Shown piece by piece: positions 22,355-34,512 of a stretch of 53,012 nt of DNA. Below the pieces are notes generated by a model. The model was not told the DNA's origin. It did no database searches and was given only the letters and a program-made list of their open reading frames with translations. The stretch's first letter is position 1; every line of letters starts with the position of its first letter. The position numbers and the translations under genes are program-made. The stretch comes from Monosporascus cannonballus. Lineage: Eukaryota > Ascomycota > Sordariomycetes > Xylariales. The stretch spans positions 1 through 53,012 of the forward strand of contig QJNS01000720.1 in assembly GCA_004154925.1 (NCBI GenBank), in the 5' to 3' direction.

Positions 22355-24459
22355 TCACATGTTTCGTTTCTTCCTCCGCAATAGGCAATGCTGCCCCCAC
22401 TTTCGCCTAAATTTATCTGGGACGAGATTTGAGTCAGGGACCCAGAGCACTCTCGCTAAGAGATGCGTGCTCGCTGCGTCCAAAAATGGCTCACACTTGA
22501 CCACATCCCAGTTCTCGGTATCGGCGATGTAGTCCGGTTCGTTTGGGGGCAGCGCGCCCCCGTGCTCGGGATACTGTGTATCCACGAGGAATGAGCACTG
22601 CCTGATGTCTACGTATTTCCCCATATCCTCTTCGTTTCGATCATTCATGCCACTCGGAGGTAACCACGTGCCGCTCCAGAAACCGAAACCTGTTCGAGCT
22701 TCGGAGAACTCTCCGGGTAACAGACCTCGGAACTCGGACCGGATGAACTTCGCATGCATGTCCCGCGGGAGGAAGTAAGAGCTTGGGAAACGGTACCACT
22801 CCTTTCCGAAGCAGACGTTGTCACCACGGCTGCCGAGGCCCTGCTGTCCAAAAACACCTGCGCCGAGGGGCTCGTAGAGTTTCAATGGTGCCGAGTAGGC
22901 AGTATAGAGACCGACGATACGAGCAACCCCCAAGTCAAGCGAGAGAAATATGACCGCCATAACCATCGCCAATTTCAACTTCGGTGGGATCTTTCCAACC
23001 AGGGTTTTGGGATCCGGATTGCCAAAAGCACTTAGAATGATATGCAGCGCCAGAGCAGCATTTAGGGCGATGAAAGGGTACGCAGGGTACATGAACCTCT
23101 CCTCTTTATGAGGCTGCAAAGTGAAGATGCCGAGCCACATGTAGAAGGGAGAAAGGAACACGATAGTACGCAAGCCAGATTGAAATCCATGTGACTTGGT
23201 TGAGAAGGCTTTCTGTAGGAGGAACAGCGGCAAAGACAGGAAGGCCAGGACAAACCAGATGTTGAAGTTGATGAGGAGGTTGCGGAAATAGAATGTCCAG
23301 GGTTCTGTGCCGTAGAGGTCAGGGCCGCCCGTCGATGAGAAGATATTGTATTTGACAATGTTCCAGGGGACCGTGACCAGCTTCTTGTAGAAGAATGTGT
23401 TGACACCAGTGTCGGCAACCTAACAGGGATGAGCTTCTCCCCGCGACGAAAGGAGGTTGCAAGGGATAGCTTACTTGTAATAGAATCGCTGCTAGGACGC
23501 CTCGTACGATCCGCAGGACCGACTCATAGAAGCCGTTTCGGTCGCTCATCAGGGCGAAGATCCCCTCTTCTACCATGAAAGGTGCGCAGAGCGCCGCGGC
23601 AAACGGCCATCCCAGGATGGCACCAACAGCGAACCACCAAATCCCCCATGACGTCTTAAGCCCACCTCTCCAGTCCATGAACGCAGCGGCGCCGAGAATC
23701 GACATATACATAGCAAAACTGGATGGAAGATAGGCGGTGCTGGCATGGAAGTTTCCGGGTGACAAGACGGTTGCAAGCATAAAGAAGATACCAATCCGAG
23801 GGTTCATGGTGAAGCTGATGACCCGAAAGAAGAGGACCTGGCATAATGCGCAAACGAATGCCAAGACATACCGGACGAAGTAGAACTCGCCAACCTGCAG
23901 GAGGTTAGCTTCCGAGCAATGAGCTAGCTTTATGAGATAGACGGGTAGAGCAATTGGTTCACCTTGGTGGATTGCGGGAGCAACCGCCTGAAGTTTCCAG
24001 CGATGGCGTGTAATAGAATGTAGGACCAACTTCGGATGGCATAGTCAGGAGAATACTCCCAGGTCTGGCGGCCATAGCCGTGAGAGAGGTAATGTGTTGG
24101 CTCCCAGTAGTTGTACGTCTCGTCGCAGTCTTGTATAGGGGCGAACACGGCGGAGATCAGATTGGCAACTAGGAAAACGTAAAACGCCTTTATAGGTTCT
24201 ATGGCGAATGCGCTGGGCTTCCTGTCGCAGAAGCACCCTTTGTTAGCGGAAACGATTACGTAGTCGCTTCTGCGATTCTTCTGAGCAGTGGAGAGACAAC
24301 TTCTTGAAGTCGCTCTTGCGATCTCTTCTGAGCATTGTGGAAACGACTTCGAAGTGCCAGTGCGGATTTTTCCCAACATTGGAAGACTCACTTCTTTTTC
24401 GCATGACTTGCTATGGGGTGAACAAATTGTCCCTGGGATTCACCAGTTTGCGGCGGCAT
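22355..24459 (-). CDS. alg9: ALG9 alpha-1,2-mannosyltransferase (GT22)
   Basis: Four exons on the minus strand, 24459-24392, 24221-23963, 23894-23475 and 23419-22355, give 603 residues, the normal ALG9 length. The enzyme adds alpha-1,2-mannose from dolichyl-phosphate-mannose to the lipid-linked oligosaccharide in the ER lumen. The luminal catalytic segment PIQDCDETYNYWEPTHYLSH follows helix 1 (residues 51-70) and includes the conserved acidic residues. The GT22 signature HKEERF is at 353-358. Multiple hydrophobic helices follow (for example SFAMYMSILGAAAF, RTIVFLSPFYMWLGIFTL). The C-terminal luminal domain has CFGKEWYRFPSSYFLP and ends in the basic RRKKRNM. The joins rebuild AKKKKPSAFAIEP, PQSTKVGEFYFVRY and ILLQVADTGVN. 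Introns are 170, 68 and 55 nt. The gene is divergent from NAF1. Confidence 0.95.
24249..24352. repeat. Imperfect tandem duplication inside ALG9 intron 1
   Basis: Two diverged copies of a unit of about 42 nt, with the core CTCAGAAGA..ATCGCA..AGCGACT on the minus strand, plus the start of a third. They account for most of the unusually long 170-nt intron. Confidence 0.65.
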
Positions 24460-24967
24460 CGCGACCGACAATGACCACAATCATATGGTAGTCGCAAACC
24501 AGCCCTCCTGACCTAAGGCGTGCACGATGAGGAAGATGAGTGGAAAAGAAGAAAAGACGGGCTTAATGAGCTGACGGAGCCGGATGGCTTCCAACTAAAT
24601 CAGCTGATATAATTGAGAGGTCACCAAGGGCACGTCCAAAGCTGCATGTAATCAATATATTGAATATTCCATTGAATTGAATAAGTTGAGCTCAGCTGTG
24701 ACGTCGTGGGCACGGACCACTCTACCACGCATTGCTGCGATAAGAGCTCGAAGCTCCGATAAGCTACGTTCTTGACTCCCCTTTCCAGGGGTTTATGTGT
24801 CTATCAGATTTTCTAGTTCCACTTTATTTTCATAGAGGCAATCTCAAACTCCTTGAAATCTACATAACAACGCTCCTTCCATATCCAACACCCAGTCACA
24901 GAGCTAAATCGTATCTGAGTTTTTTCTGCTTTGCATATAATCTGCTAATAATTTTACTGGTTTCAAG
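24460..24967. promoter_or_regulatory. Divergent ALG9/NAF1 promoter region
   Basis: 508 bases between two divergently transcribed start codons. It must contain both promoters. AT-rich pyrimidine tracts precede the NAF1 ATG. No specific site is assigned. Confidence 0.55.
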
Positions 24968-26755
24968 ATGTCGGGCTTTCAAATACCTGGCTTGACCACA
25001 CTGTCACAGCCACAAGCCGCACCTACACTAAGTGTAGAAGCTAGCCGGCAGGATGAGAAGGAGAAGCCAGAAACTGCGGACAACATGGTGGTTGACCACC
25101 ATGATACCGCGCGAAAATCGGATTCTGCACCTTCTATGACACCAAAGCAACATCAGGCTGGGACAGGCACAGCAGATGATATAGACAGCATGGCTGTCGA
25201 CGAGCCGCAAAGTACTGCATCAGAGATCGCACTTAGTGCCGCATCAAAAGAGCAGGGTGAGAAGAAAATGGAAAATGACGAGGCCATTGCCACGGCCGAT
25301 CAGACTCAGTCTGCTCAACCGTCAGAAAATCTACCTGGCGAAGCACCGCCAAGCCCTCCGTCTCTCACATCCGGGTTGGAAGCTCTTCTAGGAGGATTAG
25401 ATCCTACGCCAGCCCAGTCAAATGGTCAAGCAGCTCAGGGAGAGGAGAGGCAGGATGGAGAAGATGGGCAGCAAGAGAACCCCGAGTGGGAAGTGGATTC
25501 TTCGCCGTACGAATCATCGTCAGAAGAATCCAGCAGCTCCGACTCAGATGACGAATCGGAGGACGACAAAGACTATCCTATTCTTGGGCCGGACGAGACG
25601 GCCCGATTGTTGATGGAGATGGAGGGTGGCTCAGATGATGACGGCGAAGGAAGATCGAAAGCCGGCGGTAGTGGTGGCCAGGTGCGGACAAAGAATGAGC
25701 TGCCCGAGGAGCCCGTCCCAGTACCAGACGTGAAGATCGAGCCAGACTCGGCAATCGTCGAGCTCGGATCCGTGGAACACATTGTCGAGAACACCATCGT
25801 CATTAAGGCTAACACTACGGGGGAGTACCAGGTTCTCGACAGTGGCTCGGTCATCTGCACGGAGAACCGGACCGTGATTGCGGCCGTCGCGGATCTCATC
25901 GGAAGCGTGCGGCAACCGCGCTACACCGCCAGATTCACGAACCAAGAAAGGATCACAGAATTCGGCCTAGAGCTGGGATCGAAAATCTTCTACTCGCCAG
26001 CGCACGTGACGTATGTCTTCACGCAGGCGCTGCAGGGCGAGAAGGGCACGGACGCTAGCAATTGGCACGATGAGGAGGCGGGCGAGGACGAGATGGAGTT
26101 CTCCGACGACGAGAAGGAGGCGGAGTACAAGAGGCAACTGAAGGCGAAGCGCAAGGGCGGGCGCGGGGGTAGGGAAGGCGCTGGTGGACGTGGAGGCGCG
26201 AAGCAGGAGCAGCTGAACTCGCATCCCACAGCCCTCAAGTATGACGATGATGAGGACGACGACGGTCCCTATAAGCCCTTGGCTAGGCCAGCCGGCTTTG
26301 GGCAGGGCTCACCAACGCAGTCCGTCGAAACTGGCCATGCCACCGGTTACTCTAACAACCGGGCCGGTCATCGCGGCAGAGGCAGAGGAGGCAACCGGGG
26401 CCGCGGTAACCGTGGGGGACCAAGAGGTGGCGGGGGCGGTGGCTATTCGTTGCCGCCCAGGGGACAAGCCCCGACCATGCCACAACAACACCACCAACAA
26501 TCACCGCCACTGCAGCAACAACAGCAGTCATACGCACCGCCACCGCAGCAGCAGCAGTTCAGCTATCCCATGCCGCCGACACCACAGTTCCCGTTCCCGT
26601 GGCCGCCGAATATGGCCCCCCCAAACATGGTCCCGCCGCCCCCGCCACCACCGCAGTTCGGGGGCCAGCAGCCGAATCCCGGCATTTACTTCAATCCGGC
26701 ATTCTACAATGCAGGTGGCCAGTGGCCTGGCCAGCAAGGCCGTCCTGGCGGATAG
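24968..26755 (+). CDS. naf1: H/ACA snoRNP assembly factor NAF1
   Basis: A single exon of 595 residues. The central Gar1-like RNP domain (about 262-365) contains VEHIVENTIVIKANTTGEYQ, LDSGSVICTENRTVIAAVAD, GSVRQPRYTARF and GSKIFYSPAHVTYVFT, all diagnostic of Naf1. NAF1 holds the place of Gar1 on the Cbf5-Nop10-Nhp2 core during nuclear assembly of H/ACA snoRNPs. The N-terminal 250 residues are acidic and disordered (a Ser-Asp-Glu tract near 185-200, SSEESSSSDSDDESEDD). Basic KRKGGRGG and GRGRGGNRGRGNRGG (RGG-type) stretches follow, and the tail is Pro/Gln-rich (QQQQSYAPPPQQQQ), a common fungal NAF1 layout. ATG 24968 is the first in frame and follows tttcaag. Confidence 0.95.
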   Translation: MSGFQIPGLTTLSQPQAAPTLSVEASRQDEKEKPETADNMVVDHHDTARKSDSAPSMTPKQHQAGTGTADDIDSMAVDEPQSTASEIALSAASKEQGEKKMENDEAIATADQTQSAQPSENLPGEAPPSPPSLTSGLEALLGGLDPTPAQSNGQAAQGEERQDGEDGQQENPEWEVDSSPYESSSEESSSSDSDDESEDDKDYPILGPDETARLLMEMEGGSDDDGEGRSKAGGSGGQVRTKNELPEEPVPVPDVKIEPDSAIVELGSVEHIVENTIVIKANTTGEYQVLDSGSVICTENRTVIAAVADLIGSVRQPRYTARFTNQERITEFGLELGSKIFYSPAHVTYVFTQALQGEKGTDASNWHDEEAGEDEMEFSDDEKEAEYKRQLKAKRKGGRGGREGAGGRGGAKQEQLNSHPTALKYDDDEDDDGPYKPLARPAGFGQGSPTQSVETGHATGYSNNRAGHRGRGRGGNRGRGNRGGPRGGGGGGYSLPPRGQAPTMPQQHHQQSPPLQQQQQSYAPPPQQQQFSYPMPPTPQFPFPWPPNMAPPNMVPPPPPPPQFGGQQPNPGIYFNPAFYNAGGQWPGQQGRPGG

Positions 26756-29700
26756 ACAGATGGTCGGCGAAGCCTGCCGGATCTAAAATGTGGAGTGGCG
26801 GTCATGTACTGTCTAATACGTGTAGAACTAATATCATTGCATCATTAGGCTTGGAAAGGGCTCTTTCTACCGCTTTGTGGCCCTGTAGATAGCAAATATC
26901 GGCAGTATTTACTGATCACCAGATCGTTCTTCAACAGTGATTCTTATCAGACTCACTCCAATCGCACCACGTGAGATCAATCTTCACATAGAACTTAATG
27001 CAAAGCCCTGGTGTATATCCCTCGCCCGAAAATCCTACCGTTTCTCGGTACATACCATGCCAGGGACTATGACAAGGACACTGTAGCCAGTGGCTATTGG
27101 ACTATCAGGTTATATCGTCTTTAGCCCGTTGCGCCCTTCATGCCTTCCACTCATGCCTGGTGGGGGACCGCAGTGTAAACCGCCCCTCAGCCTGGATGGA
27201 TCCTACAATGCCGCCTGGCTGGGTCCTGGAAGTCATGGCGCGGCAGGAGGTTGCGAGTATTCTCCTGTCTCCTCGTCGCAGCGAAGGTGTAGCCTCTGGT
27301 GCCCGTCCACAACTCGATGAGCGAATAAAAGGTGCGTCATCTACACTAGTAGTGGTTTAAGCAGAAGATCCAGGCTGACAGTGGGAAAGCTTAGGTTACA
27401 GTATCCAGATGGTTGAGATACTGTCAGTAATAGATCTAGTGGCAAGCATCGACGGGAGAATCGTGGCGTGACTAGTCCAAGGGTCCCAAGTTCGCATGGG
27501 CTCCTTGTCGAACCCTTGTCTTGCTCGCGGACTGGCCGCGAAAAGAAAATGAACAACGGGACATCTCATTTTGCACTTGAAACAACCCTTATTTCTCTCC
27601 CCAGGAATTTTGGCGATGGCTTCACTAAGGTGCCGCAAGCAATCCCCAATCTTTCGATGTGGGAGCAACTCGCGCGCGGCAGAGAGATTGCGATCCGGCA
27701 GGCTCGTAGGGCTGTCCCTGCCGGATAGCCATAGTACGATTTGACAGGAAGGATGAGTGACCTGACTATGGAATGGTAGTTTGTGCTGGTCAAAAGTGGC
27801 TAAGTCCCACTAGACAGATGCTACTAACCCACAGTACTGCTTGTGATCCTTCCACTCAGGCGGTAGATCATTTCCTTGGCACGAAGTAGACACAGTTCAG
27901 TATTTGTTGGCTGTTCCGCTTTTAGTAACGCCAAATGTTCTACTTCACGAGGTAGGTATCACCCGCGCAACGTGCGGTTATACGGGGGGTCAACCGCGTC
28001 GTTGGGAGAGATGACGTTGTGTCATGACGCACGAAAGCTTTGTCCGAACGAAAGACCGAGGGACCTTTTATAATTCTATGCTTGGAGCTCTATAAGATCT
28101 TAACGCCACGATGCAAGCAAGCGGCAAGCTGAGAGATGCAAAATGGTGATCGTCCCCCCGACGCGCGTGACGGGGGATTGCACGGCTGGGCGGGTGTGTC
28201 TCGGTCTGGGGTAAAATAAAAGGGCCTGAACGGAAGACTGAGAAAATAACACTGGAGTCATATTATGAAAGTTCGGGTTGTGTGGTTTCAGATTATTAAG
28301 CCACTTGTAGGCACGGACGGAGCTGGGTCGGCAGGGTTAAGATAGTGACAGCGGGGGCTGTTCTGCCGTTTGAACGAATGGGGAATAGAGGAATGCGGAA
28401 AATAGCTAGAAACGGAACAAAAATGAAGAATGACAAAGCTCAGTGAGAGGCCGCGGCAAGGGAACACGCATACCTGGTTTGCTGCGATTCTGGCAATCGA
28501 TGATGTAAACGGGCACATCGTCATCCAGCTTCAGCTTTCCGTTCAATACGTCATCGCATAGTCATACTAGCCAATCCATAAATATAGAAGATTGCAATGA
28601 GGGAAGTAAAAAGTTTTACCTGCATCCTTCATGCGTATGCTGTAGGTCAGCGTCAGCACACATATATGTTGCTTTTGATCGGTGCCGTCGGTTTTCCGAA
28701 TTATGCGTAGAAAAGGGGTTCACATGCACAGTTACTGCAACATAACAAAGATTGTGCAAGATGCAAGCCCATTGGTTTATGCATCCATCCTACAACCGAT
28801 TTTTCCCTCGGCCAATAATGGCTCGGGGGTACCTCGACCCTCCGTCGCCTCTTCGGCGCTAATTTCCTGTGCCTGGCTGATTCCCGCCTTGAAGAAGCTC
28901 CTGACCAATAATAGAGACCAATTCTGTTTATCCCTTGCAGCGCTTGGGCTTGTCGTTCCTGACTAGTGCTATCGAACGATCTATTCTGAGGCCATAATCC
29001 CTGCTGCAAATGCATAACAGCTAATATGCCTCTTTATAGTTAACACAAACAGATTGTGCTCGTGAAGAATTGGTAGACGGGCTGAAAGGATGATAACAAA
29101 CGAATATTTAACGTGTTCTGCTGCATTCTTTACTTCAAGATATTGGAAACAAAGGAGGAGGATACTCGTCCTAGGTTTGTTGCTTCTTGGCTTTCCGGGA
29201 ATTGCCATTAAGTACTCACGACTAATAAGTAGATCTCGGTCATTTGTGCAAGCATGCCAGGTAGGGACCGCGGTAAACAGTAAGCCTAGGTACTTAGCAG
29301 AAAGCCACATGAAATTATCCCCGCTCATTATAATTGTACATACTGTACATAACTGCCATAATAGGGAAAGCGAAAGTTATCTAAGTGATGCAAGTGGCTG
29401 GAGGCTTTGGAGCTATTCCACGTATGTATGCTTGGACTGTTGTTCCCTTCAATCCAACCAGCCAAGAGACATGCATTCTCTCCTCCTCCACCTCCATGGT
29501 CCTTGCCTACCTAGGCAGGGCTAGCTAGAGTAGAGCCACTACCACGGCGCCAATTCCCTCATCCCGGCCCCTCCCTCTCTTTACCTCTACACCCTCTCTC
29601 CTTCATTCTTTCCCACCCTTTCCCTCAATTCACCCACGAGATTCGGGCTTCCCTTGCTTCAAGCGGATTGATCCCCTTCTCATTACGTTCGTTCTTTTGA

Positions 29701-29985
29701 CACACTCATTTCCCCCTCGCGACAATTCATCGTCAACGGTATCCGGAAAAGTGCCCATCCACTCGGCCACACACTTAGGCGCATTACATTCCTTTTATTA
29801 TCGACGATATCACGCCCTTGACGGCTGATAACCGATATCTCTCCCCCAGTTCGTGTTGCACTGCACCAAGCTTGGATGTATTGAAGGGGCCCGTAGCAAA
29901 AACGAAGAGGCCTCCTGTCGCCTTGATGGTTCAATCAGGAATCTGATGCGATAATAATACGTTAGAAGGAAATACCGTTTTCAAG
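26756..29985. other. Long intergenic region upstream of the SH3 gene
   Basis: About 3.2 kb without a supported gene. The minus strand at 28450-28700 has one short coding-like stretch next to splice-like signals but no workable exon chain. From about 29525 to 29985 the plus strand is pyrimidine-rich (repeated CCCTCTCT-like tracts), consistent with the promoter and long leader of the downstream membrane protein. Confidence 0.45.
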
Positions 29986-32308
29986 ATGAGGCATCACAAA
30001 CATTTCCACGAGAGGCAGGATGAGAAGAGTGACTGGGATAAGTCCGTCGAGGGCGTTGAGGATCCGAATCCGTTCAACAATGATAATGACGACGGGACCG
30101 CCATACTGGTAGCCAGGTCTCCCGAGACGGTCTTCAAGACCGTTTTCAAAACCATGGAACCAACCTTTACGGGCGAGATTGCTGGCTGGTCTACGGTCGG
30201 TGCCGACGACGAACCCGAAACGCAAACTGCTGCCAACGCCACACCCACCCCCGAGAAGACTACGGCCGAAAAGACCGTCCAGGCCCCGACAGAGCCGACC
30301 GAGACTACGCGACCAGAACCCGAAGCGAAGACCGAGAAGACGACGGACAAGACGACACTCGCTATGGTCGCACCCCCGGTTTCGCGGCCCCCGGCTAAAA
30401 CTTCATCAGAGACATCCTTGCCTGAGTCACTAGTCCCGACGAAGTCGATAGACCTCAGCAGTCAATCCATCTTGGCGATGGCCACGAACCAGCCCTCGGC
30501 CTCTGGCGATGCAACTGGCACTCTAGGTTTGGGTGCTTCAAACGGCGTGAGTGCGACAAGCGCTACGGATTCGACGTCCTCGACCGCCGAGCCGAGTGCG
30601 GAGGAGAGCTCGAGCAGCACCGGGGCCAAGGCCGGTATCGCTTTTGGCGTGCTGGGAGGCATTTTGATTGTTGGTCTCCTTGTTTGGTTCCTGTTCAACA
30701 AGCGAAGAAACCAGATGAAGCAGCAACAGCTGGAAGATGATGAAAAGGTCAACGGACCCTTCGGCGGCCGCCCTGCATCTGTTCATGAGAAACCTGTTCA
30801 TGAGAAACCTGTTCGTGAACCCGTACAAGAACGTCCCGTGTCCGGCCAGAGCACACGCACCTCTGCAACGGCTCCGCGACTAAGCTTACGACCTGTCACG
30901 CAGTTCATGCCCACCTTCAACGATCGCCGCTCAAGCAAGGGTCCCGCGATGGCTCTCGCCGCCGGCTCCGTGAACCGGAACAACTCCGAGGACGAGCATC
31001 AAGGACCTCCAACGAGCAACAGTAACCACCAGGACAACCCTTTCACGGACACCGCCGAGCGTACCCAACCCCCCCCCAGCCCCCAGTCGACACCCGGTCT
31101 CAACCAGCCCAGCAATCCCTTCGACGCTCCAGAAAATGTTGTTGGCGTAGCTACCACGACCGATTCGCCTCCACAATCGTCCCAATCTTCTGCGATTGGC
31201 ACCGCTGTGGCTTCTGCGCCTGCCCCTGAATCCCCTAATGTCGGTGCTGCTGCGAGTGTCACTGCGGGCGCCGCTAGTGTTGCTACCGCCGCTGCCGGTG
31301 TTAGTCTAACTCGCAAGACTTCCATCCGCAAAGAAAGCCCTGCGCCTCTAGATCTGACTCGACCGATGCCCATGTCCCCTGTACCCGCTAGCCCTGCTGG
31401 CACCGAGTTTAGTATGAGCGAGCTTCCGCCTGGACAGAGCCCCGGGCCCTCGCAAGGCGCCGCAGCTATCGCCGCAGCCGGTGGTCCTGCCGCTACAGTT
31501 GTCCATCGCGTACAACTAGATTTCAAGCCGACCTTGGAGGACGAAATGGAATTGAAAGCTGGCCAGCTCGTGCGTCTTCTCCACGAATACGACGATGGCT
31601 GGGTAAGTTTCCCTGGAGGCCGCTTGATTGGGCGCTGCGCCGTACTAACTCACCCAGGCTCTGTGTATCCGACTTGACCGATCTCAACAAGGTGTCGTGC
31701 CGAGAACATGCCTCTCGACGCGACCAGTCAAACCGCGACCCGCTGGTCCTGCTGGTCCGCCCCGCACCGGCCCACCCGTGATCCCAAATAGCCCTGGACC
31801 CCGCGGCCCTCCTCAGGGACCCCCTCGTGGACCCCCTCGTGGACCCCCTCGTGGCCCACCAAACGGGCCCCCAGGCATGCGACCAATGACACCCCAGGGC
31901 GGTCCTCCGTACCCCCGCCCCGAGTCCCCCGGCATGCGCCCTAGCCGCCCGATGAGTCCTGCCGGTCGGCCTCAGTCTCCTGCAGGCATGCCTCCTGGGA
32001 TGCGACCTCAATCCCCGGCTACCGGTCGGCCAATGGGTCCCCCCGGTGGTCGCCCCGGTCCCCCTCCAGGTGGCAGGCCTATGAGTCCCGGTCCTCGACC
32101 TCAGTCTCCCGGTCCCAGGCAGCAGCGACCCCAGAGCCCAAATAGAATGAACCGGAGGATGACACCACCTGGACCATCCCCGATGAACCCTAATGGCGCT
32201 GCTTCGCCGCAGCAGCAAGGTCCGCCTCAGGGTCCGCCTCAGGGTCCGCCTCAAGGTCCGCCCCAGGCTCCCATTGGCAGGAAGCCTGTGCCCGGTCAGG
32301 CTTATTAA
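29986..32308 (+). CDS. Single-pass membrane protein with SH3 domain and proline-rich tail
   Basis: Exons 29986-31602 and 31658-32308 give 755 residues. The N-terminal 215 residues are Thr/Ser/Pro-rich, without a signal peptide, and probably extracytoplasmic and O-glycosylated. One helix, GIAFGVLGGILIVGLLVWFLF (about 217-237), is followed by the stop-transfer NKRR. A long disordered cytosolic region contains a short VHEKPVHEKPV repeat. The SH3 domain (about 506-562) runs from HRVQLDFKPTLEDEMELKAG and the RT-loop to DDGWALCIRLDRSQQGVVP; the intron falls exactly after DDGW. The tail is a PRGPP / PQGPP repeat array rich in Pro, Gly and Arg. The topology of one helix then an SH3 domain resembles yeast Fus1, which acts in cell fusion; shared function is inference. 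The 55-nt intron has GTAAGT and an ACTAACT branch. Confidence 0.88.
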
Positions 32309-34512
32309 AGTGCGATGATATTGATGGTTTTGGGAAGGAAGTGTATGACGATGAAGTGGTCGCCTCGAGGTACATGCGGAGTTCATCACACGTCTCGACC
32401 ATTCGGCCCCGGTTCTGGGCCCCAGCATTGATACCAGCATTGATGAATTCTCATGAATCCGGAAATGAGCTTTTCTTCTTCTTTTCTCTCCCTTTTAGGC
32501 ATTTCTCGACGCTCACTTGCGAATCTTGACCTTTCTCACACCCCCATTACTTTTGTACATTTTCCAGTTCCTCAGCAAACTTTTTTCGAGATCAAACCAG
32601 ATAAAGAAAGAACCCATGTTAACCTACCGAACCCTTTCTGTGGCCTCTTCGAGAAGCGGAGAATTTCCTCCGAACTTAGAGGTGCCTATTAGATCAGATC
32701 GGGATAATCTGGCAATTTTTTTGTTCTTAATTTTTATTTTTAGTGTAGGCCGGATTTATGTAGTGGGAGGCGGGATTGCTACTTACCTGTTTTCGGGAAA
32801 ATGGATGAATCTTTTTCTGCCCGCCCCTACACTACGAAACCGGACTCTTCGTCCGGGCTCCGTTGAAAGATTTCCTGGCCCACGTTTCCCGGTCCCGGTG
32901 CTCTGCGTTCTTAACAAGAGGTGGATGTATTGTTGTCCGGTCTACTCTCCTTAGGTTTTTATTGCCTAATTCTGAGAACTCAACCAGCTCCAATTTGGCG
33001 GGTCAAATACAAGATGGGGTCAGTCTCGGTGTCGGACCACGGATTTGATATTCGGTGGAACAGTACCCTAGCTGGCTGATGGCTGAAGGCATGGGATGAT
33101 GCGCAAAGGGTTGGGAAATGGTTGACTGGCTTGTTGAAATTGCATGCATGCATGCCGTTTTACGGATGGATGTATACATGCATGGTGGATGGATCACGGA
33201 GGAAAGACCGACCTGGTGTCGCGTGGTAACGTGGCAGGCAGGCGGGTCCGCTTTGGTTGGATGGGTTGGTTGGGGATCGAGCATGTAGATAGGTGGACGT
33301 ATTAGAATGATTGACTACATGCCTACCTACTCACTTGGTTGCCGAGATGAGGTGGGTTGGTGGCTGGGTGGGTGGACGGACCCGGGGGACGTGTTGAATA
33401 GATGGTTGATATTCTAGATATGGCCTGTGTGTCTTGAATTCCTCTGAGCTCTGTGAATGTAAGGAGTAGTGCTTGGTGGCGGTGTGAAGCGTAAAGGTCG
33501 TCCGTGAGCTTCGGCATGGTTTGACGGTTTGTAGCCTGGATTCCAATAGGGGTAATCGTTTCGAGCGTTGACGACTTGACACCGCTCTGGCACGAGAGAG
33601 TGGTGACATGGCTTTAAAGTCTGTCTTGTATGATGATGTGGAGGTCTCACTCCCACCAAGCCAACGTGACATGATCTCGGAAGCGAGGCATGTGGGTTGT
33701 AGAATTCCGAACACATTACAGCCTCCTTAAAACTTATGAGTGCTGTGATCCTCGCTGTCCCAGCATAATCTCCAGTGGGCCATCCGAACCCCCTGGACTT
33801 CTACCCTTATTCCGGATTAAGGTTGGCTTGGGACGATACGGGGCCAGGAAAGTTCTTCAAAGCCCTTAGATATGGATAGATGATAAGACTAAATCCGGGG
33901 GTCTGTGTGAGAGGGGTGCGTGTTCGCCCCTACGCGGCACATATGTTGTACTAGACTAAACATGGAAACCATGAACGTCCCCGGTAATTAGACAGTGGTC
34001 TTTGACTGACCGTCGGGCGTATTGTCTTGCCTAGCCACGGCAGCTTTCCTCATCACCACTCAGTAAACATGAAAATCGATGGAATGATATGGGCTTAGCA
34101 AATCACGTAGATGACCAACTGGTTACTCCCTCCTCGGCCCGTACTAAGGGTCCACGTGCACCCGCGGCCTGACAGATAGTCAAACAGAAGCTAAAGATAT
34201 AGATCGACGCTATGGTTTCAATATATTTGATGTGCCTAGGTATGTTCAATTGTCGGCATGCATGAAAGTATCGCGAGCAGCGATGTTTAAGGGAGGAATG
34301 TTGGGTGTCACGACTCTACACGGTGGGATTCGGGGCAGTAGATGCACCTAAAGCCCAGCGCTATGGCGCGCTGACGGGGGCAGCCAGTCCCTCGCAGGGC
34401 TCTTACGCTCAACATGTCTAATGCTCATTCTCATCTTATTAGTTTTGAGGTAAAGCGATCAAACTGAGTATCGGTTTTCGTCTTATCATTAGCTAGCAAG
34501 ATCTCTCTCATT
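32309..34512. other. Intergenic region without a supported gene
   Basis: About 2.2 kb. Includes a GCATGCATGCATGC run near 33142-33155 and GT/GGT-rich DNA near 33230-33380. The minus-strand frames at 33331-33716 have low-complexity composition and no domain. Confidence 0.45.

Noticed and set aside
31523..32440. 305-codon minus-strand frame
   Set aside because: Antisense shadow of the proline-rich exon of the SH3 protein; low-complexity Arg/Thr composition.
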